Assembly (NCBI GenBank): GCA_014338405.1
Contig: JTDE01000242.1
Coordinates: 41,880-105,879, forward strand
Direction: 5' to 3'
Source: Paragonimus skrjabini miyazakii
Taxonomy: Eukaryota; Platyhelminthes; Trematoda; Plagiorchiida; Troglotrematidae
DNA: 64,000 nt
Under the pieces are notes generated by a model, which was given only the letters and a program-made list of their open reading frames with translations, was not told the DNA's origin and made no database searches. The first letter of the stretch is position 1. The number at the start of each line of letters is the position of its first letter. The position numbers and the translations under genes were made by a program. This document shows, in pieces, positions 35,101-46,003 of the stretch.

Positions 35101-36059
35101 CAAGGGTAAGTCGCGAACTCTTGACTGTGGACACTTGCCAAATGTAGCCACTAAAGAAGGTCGGCTGCTTCTAAGACCCTCATTAACGAATCAGTTTGTC
35201 TCTGCGTAATATATGGTGTTTTTCATCTTCCGTAACACACGACAGAGTTTGATCAATGTTCGATACCATTGTGATTCACACTCTGGATCGCTCCACATCA
35301 AGGGCGAATTCAGATTAGTCGTAACTGTTGGTCGGTTTTCAGTCATCGACACCAAAAACCAAGTTGCCCGGTTGCACCATTCTGGTCACATGAGCAATGC
35401 AGAGTGTTATTCTCATCCTGTTTTACCGGAATTCGGCTTAGGTCCATTAACGTCATATGACCAACGGTACCACGAAGGTTAGATGTATCGGCCAAGTACT
35501 CCAGTTGTCAGCACGGCACGCAACTTCTGACATTTCAGGGGATGCGTTGTCCCTATGTGTACAAGACCGTTACTATGCGGACGGGCGATAGTGTGATCTC
35601 ACGACACGTGGGATGTCCAACGGTTGAGTAGTTCAAGATTTATTGAGAAGCAGAATCAACTTTGTAGACGTTAGGGGCTGTCCTAAGGTCCACTTACCGG
35701 GAAAGGTTGTTTCCCATCTTAAAGATATGAGAGTGAGATTTTTTCACGTTTACCTTTGGGGTAGCTGCCAATGCACACTGGCTGATTCGCCTCAATTTCA
35801 GAAGTAGTTGAAGCGGACTCAACTTCAATGTGACACACGCAAAAATGTGTTCAGCACACCGGAACACTGGATTGGCCATTTCTTGCTAGTTTTGTGGCTT
35901 ACGTTCATGAGAGATTTCGAGCTACATGTGGCTAGGAATTGCGAATAGCTCTGTGAGCCTGGTACAGTTGTCAAGTGAACGCATAATGTGTTCTGAACAA
36001 CCTCTCTTTTAAATTCAACCATGATTCTAATCGGTTTACCTTGTGTTCATCCAATCTAG

Positions 36060-36289
36060 CTTACTACCAATGGGTCCCGTTCGTACTCGGATTGCAATGT
36101 ATCTTCTTCTATATCCCGCATATTGCTTGGCAAGCTGTCTGCGCTCATCGTTCCGGTGGAGATTTGTTCGCCCTGGTCAAATCCGCAGCAGATGCTGCAA
36201 CCTCTGAGAGAGGTACACGTGAGAAGCAGGTCAAGCGTGTTGCAGAATTTTTGGAAGATATGATTGACGGTCAACGCGATTGTCACAAG
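36060..36289 (+). CDS. inx: Innexin constant exon C1 (TM2 and start of cytoplasmic loop)
   Basis: 230 nt: two bases that complete codon 105 from any V exon, then 76 codons. It begins YYQWVPFVLGLQC, the innexin family signature, followed by TM2 (to about PHIAW) and the start of the cytoplasmic loop, which is basic and charged (GTREKQVKRVAEFLEDMIDG). Acceptor ATCTAG ends at 36059; donor AAG-GTATGT follows 36289 at phase 0. No other copy of this exon was found in the window, so all seven V exons must share it if they are to make full-length channels. Confidence 0.92.
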
Positions 36290-36694
36290 GTATGTAGATG
36301 CTTTTGACCAGAGCGTTTTGTCTACATTGAACATTCGCTTCTATTGTGATATGTCCATATTTTCTTTCAAAGTAAATCAGTATGTAAATCGACTGGAAAT
36401 AAATCGCGAGGTTATCTTTTGTATGATGTAATATAAAGCGAAGTAGAAGCGTCGACAATTTCTGTTCCGTCAAAGAAATGGACAAAAGAGCGAGTTCTTC
36501 TAAATGAAAAGGTGTACTCATATGTCAAACACATAGTGAACTGTAGTCAAAAAATGTGCACCAAGACAGCATCATTTAAAGTGTATAATTAGCGGCATAT
36601 ACACCTTCCCGTGTGCTACGAATATAGATTTCTGTTTTGGCTAAATATCTTGTTTTACATGTCATTTCAACTTTTCTTTATCCTTACGTAATAG
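36290..36694. other. Intron C1-C2
   Basis: 405 nt, GTATGT to TAATAG. No other feature was seen. Confidence 0.85.
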
Positions 36695-36926
36695 CATACC
36701 GTTCGAAGACGTCTCACTCGACGTGCTTATGATATGTGCGGAATTTGTGTGGTCAGTAAACGTCTGGGCACATGTCTCGTGTTCTCCTATTTGGGTGTCA
36801 AGGTTCTCACAATCGTCAACGCAATCATGCAAGTTTATTTGATTCAAAGATTCCTTGGCTTCACTTCCGATGGTAGTGCAGGACAAAAGAGCATGGATCT
36901 GGGCAAAACTTTCGATCCGAAGGCCG
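36695..36926 (+). CDS. inx: Innexin constant exon C2 (TM3)
   Basis: 232 nt: 77 codons plus one base. It starts HTVRRRLTRRAYDM, the basic end of the cytoplasmic loop, then TM3 (about CLVFSYLGVKVLTIVNAIM) and FLGF, where extracellular loop 2 begins. It continues TSDGSAGQKSMDLGKTFDPKA, longer than the short link I expect in innexins here. Acceptor TAATAG ends at 36694 (weak pyrimidine tract TTTCTTTATCCTTAC); donor GTGAGT begins at 36927, phase 1, matching C3. Confidence 0.9.
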
Positions 36927-38497
36927 GTGAGTATGATTGCTTTGTTTGGTTAGTTGTGTGAGCAACAAACAAGAAACTAGAGAAAATGTATTTGATATGG
37001 AACTCTTTTCAGTGTCCGTTATTCAAGTGAAGTATTCAGAGATTGGTGGAATCAAAACTGCATGCAGCGTTCGATTCTTGCTAATCCATCGGTGTAACAA
37101 CCAAAATAATAGAAAAAACACCGTAGAAATTATTTTCCTATTAATCTAAGCTTAGAAGTAAATAATTTTGTTTTATACATGTCTGTTGAGGCTCCGAAAA
37201 TGATTACCGTGCCTTGTGTGTTCAGTGGCTGATCAGTTTTGATTTTTTTTTCAAAACCGACACTTAAACGATGAGGCTAAATGGATGATAGTGACTTAAA
37301 CCCCCTTTCGTAGGTTTACTGGTTTAACCAGCCTGGAGCTTAGACGTCACTATAAGGTTAGTCATATCTGAACACAAATCGTTACACTTTTGAAAAGCGT
37401 ATTGGCTAAACAATGTAACCATGTAATAAATTTTACACAACTTATTGATGTATAGAAAATTTCTATCTAGAGTACAGTTTAGTGTCATCGAGTGTTGAAG
37501 GTACTATATATGTTCAAGTGTTGTAGTACTGTTTTAAACCAAAACATACGTAACTCCAGTACTCTCAACCTTATAACGGTATTAACAGTGAAATATACCA
37601 CTCATGAACGCTATCCGTTCGCATCAATCCAGATGTGTACAAACGGTATAAACACAACTAAGCTTTGAAAGGTGTCAACCAGTGAGGTAGATACGTGTGT
37701 ACATGTGCCTCTCTCTCTTTGTGTATACCGATTGCGTCATACGTGGCATCGGGAGATTTGTGACCATGTTTGAATACCCGTTTCCAAATATGAAGCATAT
37801 TCTTATCAATTACTTTATCTTCTCCCCGTCTGAAATCACTGTAAAACTCCAGAAATAAGGAATGGCTTCTCACTATTAGATATATTTCGTAAGTATTTGA
37901 CTTACTGTTTTCTTGTGTAAGATTGAGTCCCCATGCAAAACGGTACGATGGATTATCCTGATGTGATTTGGGCACATCCATAGTACTGATAACTTACAGG
38001 ATTAAGACATAATAATGGAATGTGTTTAGTATAATGAGTCAGCTTCGTGCAGTCCACAGTTAAGTCCATTGTACGGATGGCACTTAGTAAATATTTGTGA
38101 TTATAGTATTTGATGTACGCGGCACTTTATCATTTCCGCTATTTCTTGGTATGCAAGTTATAAACAATTAGTTCCGTTCGGTGTAGATGAACCGTTGATG
38201 TACTTCCGTCTTGAAACAACTTTGAGCAGTTCACATCAGTTCACAAGGAAAATCAAAGAACCTCGGAAACCTGCTGTACGTTAATCGTTCATCAACCAGT
38301 TTGTTTTATCGACGTTGTCCTAGAATGGCATGTCATTGCATGTATGTTGTCGTGACAGATTGGTCAAAACGCATGCGTTATCCGTTCATACACTTATGCA
38401 CTTCGCACTCTGCATGATCATATACTTGCTGGTGGTGGTTTTGGTTACACTGACTGCAACTTGATCTTTTTGCTGACCCCATCGATTTCTTCCGTAG
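36927..38497. other. Intron C2-C3
   Basis: 1571 nt with GTGAGT and CCGTAG ends. No repeat or nested gene was recognised; the longest ORF (37658-37981, minus strand) matches nothing known to me. Confidence 0.8.
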
Positions 38498-39102
38498 TTT
38501 CAACCTTTTCGAACGAGAACGAGAATTTCAATGGTTTCGGTTTCGGCTTAACGGTGGCGAACCATATTCGTTCAGGACGTGACTGGCCGGAGACCATGTT
38601 GTTCCCACGTGTAGCCTACTGCCGTGTTCCTGGAATCCGACTGGTAGGTGTGGAGAACACATACACGGCACAATGCGCCCTCCCAATCAATATGTTGAAT
38701 GAAAAGATTTACATTTTCTTCTGGTTTTGGATCGTGTTCTTAATTGTTGCTAGCTGCATCAGCTTGATTCTATGGCTTGTTCGAATGGTGATTGCTCCAA
38801 AACGAAAAGATTTCATCAAGCGTTTTCTACGCGTCAAGGGCGTACTATCTCGTGCAACCCACCAACAGATAAGTCGCTCGGATTTGGACGATTTCATTGA
38901 TGAATACCTGCGTCGTGATGGTGTGTTCCTTATTCGAATGTTGGCATTGAACGCGGGTGAAGTGATCACAGCGGAAATTGTGACGGTGCTCTATAAAGAC
39001 TATCTCGCCCATCTGGATCAACATGAAAATGGATCAACAAGCGTCGAAGATGAGAAAGCAGCTTTGGCAGATGGCAAAGGAAATCCGCCTAGCTACGTCT
39101 GA
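38498..39102 (+). CDS. inx: Innexin constant exon C3 (loop 2, TM4, C-terminus)
   Basis: Two bases complete the split codon (GTT, Val); then 200 codons and the stop TGA at 39100-39102. Extracellular loop 2 contains GRDWPETMLFPRVAYC and a second cysteine 17 residues later (CALPINMLNEKIYIFFWFW), the classic innexin loop-2 to TM4 transition. TM4 spans about IYIFFWFWIVFLIVASCISL. The cytoplasmic tail includes DGVFLIRMLALNAGEVITAE, conserved in innexins, and ends GNPPSYV, which fits a class I PDZ ligand (S-x-V). Isoform length is 459 residues (460 with V4), within the usual 380-480 range. Confidence 0.93.
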
Positions 39103-42100
39103 TTCTGTTCCCCAAACGCACTTGAACACGACAACGGCAAACCCTGCATCGAGTGGCATGCTCTTAATCCCGATTTCATGTTAATTAACTCGGCAGTCTA
39201 TTAGCAGCCGTTAGCTATGCCTAGTGTTTCTTCGCGCTTGTCAATTTTTACATATTCAGCAACATGGAAAAGTATAAATATCTATTTGTCTTCTTTCTCG
39301 CTGCCCGACATCGACAGATACGAACGGAGGTTGAATAAGTGGGTTGTTGTGCAGGGCAGCTTCATTGTTTGGGCTGTTGGACCTCTCGGTGTTTGTAGAT
39401 TCGTCGTACTTTTAATGAGAAGACGGACAGGTTTACGTTAATGTTCTTCGTCATGCTACCTGCCTTCTACCAGTTATTTGATGCGTATTGTACTCAATAA
39501 TTGTATCACACGCTTAAATGAGATAGATGACCCTGAAACAAACATCTTTATGATATGTGCTAGCTAGTGCCAGATTATGACAAGACATTAAGCTTGTTTG
39601 GGCTACTTGACTATGAAGACATGGGCTTAGAATATAATGCATTTCACACGCTCTTATTATGTGGGAAGTGTTATTCATATCTTCACACTAGCCACCGGTT
39701 TACGGCTAATGAGGCTGTGCAAAAGGAATTCATATCGTCAAGTAAATCTCATCTTTTCGTTTGTTTCACCAAGGACCCTTTGGTTCCACGGTATCTGTCT
39801 ATATGTTCACAGATCGTTTGTCCAAACCTCGGTAGAAGTGCCAACGTTGGGCTACATAGCATAGAGCAGTGAGTAGAAGGTTCAAAGTTTAGAAAACAAC
39901 GCCAAATCAGGGAACGTTAAGATAATCAATGGGTTAAATTTAGTGTTGCATTTTATTTTTTTGCGACTGCAAACGACAGTACAAATAAGCACCATAATTT
40001 GGCAGTTGGCCTATGACGGTGGATCGATAACCGTACGAATACCAACTTGACATGTGCATAAACTGAAGGCTAATGAAGGAGCCAGGAAAGAAGTTGGATA
40101 TAGGTCATTATTTATACTGTCTACATAACCGTCGGCGTAGTTACTACTCAATTATAATCACAACCATTGTGATCAGGTATTAGTTTCACATGATAATCTC
40201 AACAGTAGACAGTTAGTCAATGATGTGCGAGAAAGATCGTGAAACGATTTCAAAACTTGCGAGCCAGAACTCAAAGTTCGTATAAAGTCAAGTTTTTAAT
40301 ATAATCACGGTATATTTCTGACAATAAACACGTACGGTCTAGCATTCACTGTTTACTTTCGTACTCCAATGCAGTCGGTTTCTTTGTCTGTTTGAAAGAA
40401 TTCACGTGATGTAACCATTCGACTGCGCTGGGATTTTCTACTCCATATAAACAGCTTACTCTGTGTGCACATCCATCTGGAACTGGAATCCCAATTAGGT
40501 ACTGAACAATTTAGAGTGTGCTCAGCACAGCATCCATCCTGGGCATATCGCATGAAATGGTTCAATCCACACATCAGATTTCTATGGGTTATAATTCGTT
40601 GTTTCAAGTTAATTTTTATGGACATGTAAGTATTCCTTCTTTTTCATTCAGAAATGATGTGTTTGTTGTTTGTCATATCCGAGTATGATATTTTCGTACT
40701 CACACTAACTTTGGTCTTGCATTGAACAGACTTCACGATTACAGTTGAAGTTCTAAGCGCTGTAAAATATGGGAATGTTATTTATCACTGCCTGTCTGAG
40801 AACCGGATCCTGCAGGTGCGTCGCACTTCTACAGAACGGACAGATGTTACACCATCTAAAGGCTCGAGTCGACAAAACCCTAATTAAACACATCAAACGT
40901 TCTACAAGACCTTTACATGTACGATCATGAACTCCCTGGTTCTCCTGCTTATGAACTTTGTGAACACACGCAGAATGGCTCCAAATACTCCGTCAAATAT
41001 AGCTACCTAAAACCGAATATATCTGGAATTACCATATTATAAGCCTCGGAAGGAACAGTCACCGATGGACTAGTCAGCATAAGTCACGCTCGCTTTTCGA
41101 ACTGACATCCTATCGCTAATTGCAAATGTCGAAGGAGTTGGAGGTTAACCGGGTTAATCTGTCTAAGTGTTGTCTTAGTTTGACTGAGCAATCTGCCAAG
41201 TAACACCAACTGCCAAACCACGACAACTCTCATCCTCTCCCAGTTTGTTGTTGAGTTGTTTGTTAGCAATAGGTAGGAGCATTTTTGATGATTGCTCCAC
41301 CCCAGATAGAAATGATGAAATAAGTATCTATCCCTCTGAAGCTAGTTTGCCATTAGTATAAAGCGGTTAAACACTGGTAGCACCATCCATGCTGTACTGT
41401 TTCAAAGTATTACCATTGAACCGATTCCATTGACCGGCAATCAATAGTCGCTTGGCCGAAAAGCAAATACATGATTACTAGTAGCGTCCATCATCTCGTC
41501 ATGAACACCTTGTATACAGTGGCCACTAAAACCTTTTGAACATACTTATTTCCCACGGCCGTTCTATTGTTTATTTGGTCGCACCAGGTAAAACTGTCAG
41601 AATCATCCTTTCTGTGTTGCTGTGAACGAAGAATCAGTTGAAAATTGAAACAGTAACCTGAGAAGAGGTCTAAATGTGAAAAATTTAGGTATCGACTAAA
41701 GTTGGACCTTTGACAGAAACAACATGCCCAAACGCAGCAATCACTCCATCAGCTGAGCACTGAAACATCACTGGCTTTAATGGGTTCTGGTTTGGATTGT
41801 TCGAGGAATCTTCCCGTGATGGTCGGTCTCATGGGTCATCTGATACATCCTGTATGAGACAGTAGGACGGGTGGATGACTGAGTTTCGGGCTCTCCGTAT
41901 GGCTTCGTAGTTCGCCTTGTTGTATTTAGGTATGTTGCTGGTTTAAGTCCAGTCAAAGCACAGGTTTTTACTGATTGTTCTATTCTAAATTAACAAGTCT
42001 TTCACATTACGTATCAGTGAAACAGTGACACTGTTTTGACGTCCTGTACTGTAAGCGCGTGATGTAGCTAGACCACAAAGTGTCTGTTATAGCTAGAAAG

Positions 42101-44473
42101 TAGTGGTGTATCTCGTAATTCCAAAAGACTAAAATGGCTCTAAGCGTGAGAAACTGTCACGCACAAAAATAGACAGTGAAGGCAAGAGCATGACTCCTCA
42201 TACATATCAGACATTCTGACTAAGCGATCACAGACTGGTCTGTAGGAGACAATACGCAAATGTCACCGGGCGAGCATTTGGTCATTGTCATAAGGATAGT
42301 ACACACACACATGCATGCGCACAAAAATCGGTCCAGAAGATCAACGTGTACCATGGATCCTAGGTCACGATAAGTAATATAACAAATGTCATTTGTTGGG
42401 GATTCGATCTACCGTTGGATTCGAAACAGCGACAGGGACCGTACGCACATACTCAGTATGTTTTTATCAGTCGAGCTAAGCAACCCGTAAATTTTAACCT
42501 AAAATCTCTATTACGCGATCAACCCATTGTGTAATCGATATCCACTTAATAATCTGATGTACATTGCACCGTCTTAATATTTAGATAATTTGAAAGTGTA
42601 ATCGCCTTAGAGCGACGAAAACTTCCACAGATGCACTACCGAAAAAGATCTAGACCAGTTCACATTTTGTGCGCATATAGTGAACCAGTTATCTTATTTA
42701 AAACAGTTGGTTTCTCTTATACAACTAAACTTGAGGACAAGAAAGTAGACACTGATGAATGCTGACACCTCACGTTGTCTCTTCGTTATCAAGCAAAAAC
42801 AACCAGGAATGTATACAGGCTAGTCAGGTAAGATTAAGAAAAAAAACGAAAAATCAATCAGATGAAGGGCACGTGCAATAACTTGCTGAATCCATGGAAT
42901 TCTAGGGGTCACATATAGTACCTCTTTAAAAACGTCTGGCTAATCACTATTGTCTCAACCAAATGCGGAGTAGTATGATTCACTTTAATCCCGAATATCT
43001 AGTGAAGATAAATGCGATGACGGGAAATCTGCATGAACTGGTGAGTTAGTGTGAACTATTGCGCTCGACAAAATTCTTTCATCCCATAGTTCAAAAACTT
43101 GTTACATACAAAAAGGTGTTGGCTCTAGCAGGTTACATTCCTTTGATCCAAAGTAACGTTAACAGACTAGTTTATTTAGTGACTACGACTTGCACCGTCA
43201 ATGTGACCTGATCTTTACTTGGCTCGATGCAACCTTTAAATCGTAATTCGGTGTAAACTGTCTTTATTCAAACCACTGAGTACTGCTGTCCTCTCCTGGT
43301 TATGCTTACAAATGAGCCGTATCGGGTATCCACTATTGTATAACATAGTTCTGGGTAATTGAAGTTTAAGTACTGTAAATAAATCCGATTTAGTCATGAG
43401 AAGAAATGCGTTGTAAACAAGTCTGTTTTCGGTTCTTCATCATCAGACTAATTACAGCATATCTATATGGGTTCACTCGAGAGTAGTGCATCAGTGGGAT
43501 GAAGAATAGTAATCATTACTGTCACGTGTTTTAACCAGAGGCTTTTGCGAGCATATTGGCGATGAGTGTACGAAGATTGCAATAGCCTTTGTCACGGCTG
43601 ATAAACGACCCTCGACCCATTTCGATTGCGCCCCACAGACTCAATACATTGGCTTAAACAAATCGGACAGTTTTATTTGACCAAGGGAGCAGACAAACGC
43701 CTTTTTTGATCTTCGATCCCAGCTAAAGCCCTGAACCTCCCATGGCCATACATCCATACTCCCGAATAAATCTGTTACGTAGGCGCGCGGATAGATTTCA
43801 CAAACGTTTACAACCCATGTGATTGATTTTACGCAACTAGACCTCACGAGTTTGACTAATTTGACACTAATGGTTACTATTCCTTATCCTACTGATGCAC
43901 CACCTCCGGGTGAGCCCACATAAATCTACTGTAATTAGCCCGATGATAAAGCACCCTTCTTTTCATAACTGTTTGTCAAATGAACAAGCCAATTAACAGT
44001 GTTTCGATTAGCGCTGGTATGTATACACTACAAACGGGATCCTTCGGCATTGCTTGTTGATTATTTCGCGCTGAGTACCATTCTGCTTAGTGGTTTTGTA
44101 CATTCGTAGTTCTTAATGGGAGTTACAATTGAGGTTTGTTATACATATCATGTTCATTGTTATATTTAGTACCGTATTAAACCATTGTCTTCATTGCTAC
44201 CCCTAACCTTTGATATTTGGATGGGTTGACTTGTTAACGTCAATTAAACAGAGAAGTCAAACAGTTTTTTGCACAATGTATCTCTCGAACACATTTCGCT
44301 GCATCTCATCAGGTACATACTGCAGTCTGTGTGTTTATATAACAAAGTTCAATGGGCATTGTGAAGCTGAACAACAAAATCAACATCCACACCAACACAC
44401 GCACACTCACGCACATCCATACACATCAATTACGTCAATTAAATTGCTTGGCATTAACTAATCGTTTTTCGAC
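39103..44473. other. 3' flank of innexin gene, no further gene
   Basis: The start of this region must hold the 3' untranslated region. I saw no AATAAA in the first kilobase; the first is at 40323-40328, and a TATAAA variant lies at 39273. Further downstream there are only unsupported ORFs (for example 39567-39872 and 40353-40625). Confidence 0.5.
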
Positions 44474-44749
44474 ATCATCATCATAGACAGCAATGCATCA
44501 GTGGTTCCCACTGATGCTTAACTGCCACACAGCCATGAAGAAAAAGAAACAAACCCTGTTTAGGAAGAGAGAAGAAAAAAGGGAGAGGGTAGAGGACCTA
44601 ACCGCTAAAAATAGCTACGTCTACATTCAAATATACAACATCAAGGCGCCTACACCTTGCAAACAAACAACCGAATTGTTAGTGAAAGTAAGGCGTCATC
44701 AGCAAGACAGCTTCCTTGTGGCTTTCACTGTCCCGCGTCATTAAGTGCA
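44474..44749 (-). pseudogene. LINE 3' end, reverse orientation, cut by gap
   Basis: The reverse complement of the 3' part of the LINE at 15735-16876: the ATCATCATCA end, the CT-rich tail, and the sequence up to TTAATGACGCGGG. It continues into the N gap, and the same element resumes at 45608. Confidence 0.85.
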
Positions 44750-45607
44750 NNNNNNNNNNNNNNNNNNNNNNNNNNNNNNNNNNNNNNNNNNNNNNNNNNN
44801 NNNNNNNNNNNNNNNNNNNNNNNNNNNNNNNNNNNNNNNNNNNNNNNNNNNNNNNNNNNNNNNNNNNNNNNNNNNNNNNNNNNNNNNNNNNNNNNNNNNN
44901 NNNNNNNNNNNNNNNNNNNNNNNNNNNNNNNNNNNNNNNNNNNNNNNNNNNNNNNNNNNNNNNNNNNNNNNNNNNNNNNNNNNNNNNNNNNNNNNNNNNN
45001 NNNNNNNNNNNNNNNNNNNNNNNNNNNNNNNNNNNNNNNNNNNNNNNNNNNNNNNNNNNNNNNNNNNNNNNNNNNNNNNNNNNNNNNNNNNNNNNNNNNN
45101 NNNNNNNNNNNNNNNNNNNNNNNNNNNNNNNNNNNNNNNNNNNNNNNNNNNNNNNNNNNNNNNNNNNNNNNNNNNNNNNNNNNNNNNNNNNNNNNNNNNN
45201 NNNNNNNNNNNNNNNNNNNNNNNNNNNNNNNNNNNNNNNNNNNNNNNNNNNNNNNNNNNNNNNNNNNNNNNNNNNNNNNNNNNNNNNNNNNNNNNNNNNN
45301 NNNNNNNNNNNNNNNNNNNNNNNNNNNNNNNNNNNNNNNNNNNNNNNNNNNNNNNNNNNNNNNNNNNNNNNNNNNNNNNNNNNNNNNNNNNNNNNNNNNN
45401 NNNNNNNNNNNNNNNNNNNNNNNNNNNNNNNNNNNNNNNNNNNNNNNNNNNNNNNNNNNNNNNNNNNNNNNNNNNNNNNNNNNNNNNNNNNNNNNNNNNN
45501 NNNNNNNNNNNNNNNNNNNNNNNNNNNNNNNNNNNNNNNNNNNNNNNNNNNNNNNNNNNNNNNNNNNNNNNNNNNNNNNNNNNNNNNNNNNNNNNNNNNN
45601 NNNNNNN
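44750..45607. other. Assembly gap (858 N)
   Basis: A run of N. Both flanks belong to the same minus-strand LINE, so the missing bases are most likely the middle of that element (the region after YLGSCISGGGG up to the C-terminal CCRCL motif). Reading frames that cross the gap are artefacts. Confidence 0.95.
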
Positions 45608-46003
45608 GCCTCTATTTCATCCCCTACACCTCCGCCGCCGCCGCTGATGCAGCTTCCTAGGTATACAAACCGGTCAACAACTTCCATGACTTCATTATTT
45701 AACATTAAATCTACGTAATCACAACAATCTTGCAGAAGCACTTTGCATTTTGAGGCTGCAAAACGCATTCCGAAGTACTTAGCAGAACGTGAAATTGCAT
45801 TTAGTGTTGTTTGTGCCGCTTGAAAGTTGTCAAACAGCAACACCTTATCGTCAGCATAATCAAGATCAGTCAGCCTTCCACCAGATAGGAGGTGCACACC
45901 AGCATCTTGTGACTGCCGGAGACAATCCTCCATTATTTCGTCCATGACGAGATTGAACAAGAATGATGAAAGGGGACAGTCTTGACGAACGACATCGAAT
46001 CAT
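45608..46003 (-). pseudogene. LINE reverse transcriptase fragment, reverse orientation
   Basis: Minus-strand translation reads DCPLSSFLFNLVMDEIMED, then LTDLDYADDKVLLF with the catalytic YADD, then FVYLGSCISGGGG and GVGDEIE at the gap. It matches the + strand copy at 16006-16365 closely and remains open over this span. The 5' side stops near 46003 (an in-frame TGA), so the element is 5'-truncated and not functional as assembled. Confidence 0.88.

Larger units (their letters stand above)
30751..36059. other. Intron between V7 and constant exon C1
   Basis: 5309 nt. It holds a solo LINE 3' tail (31426-31658) and a decayed SINE (about 31940-32110). I saw no further V exon and no other gene; ORFs at 33158-33511 and 35213-35482 match nothing I recognise. 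It ends ATCTAG at 36059. Confidence 0.6.

Noticed and set aside
44657..45718. Long ORFs crossing 44750-45607
   Set aside because: They are open only because N bases contain no stop codons; the real content is a split LINE.
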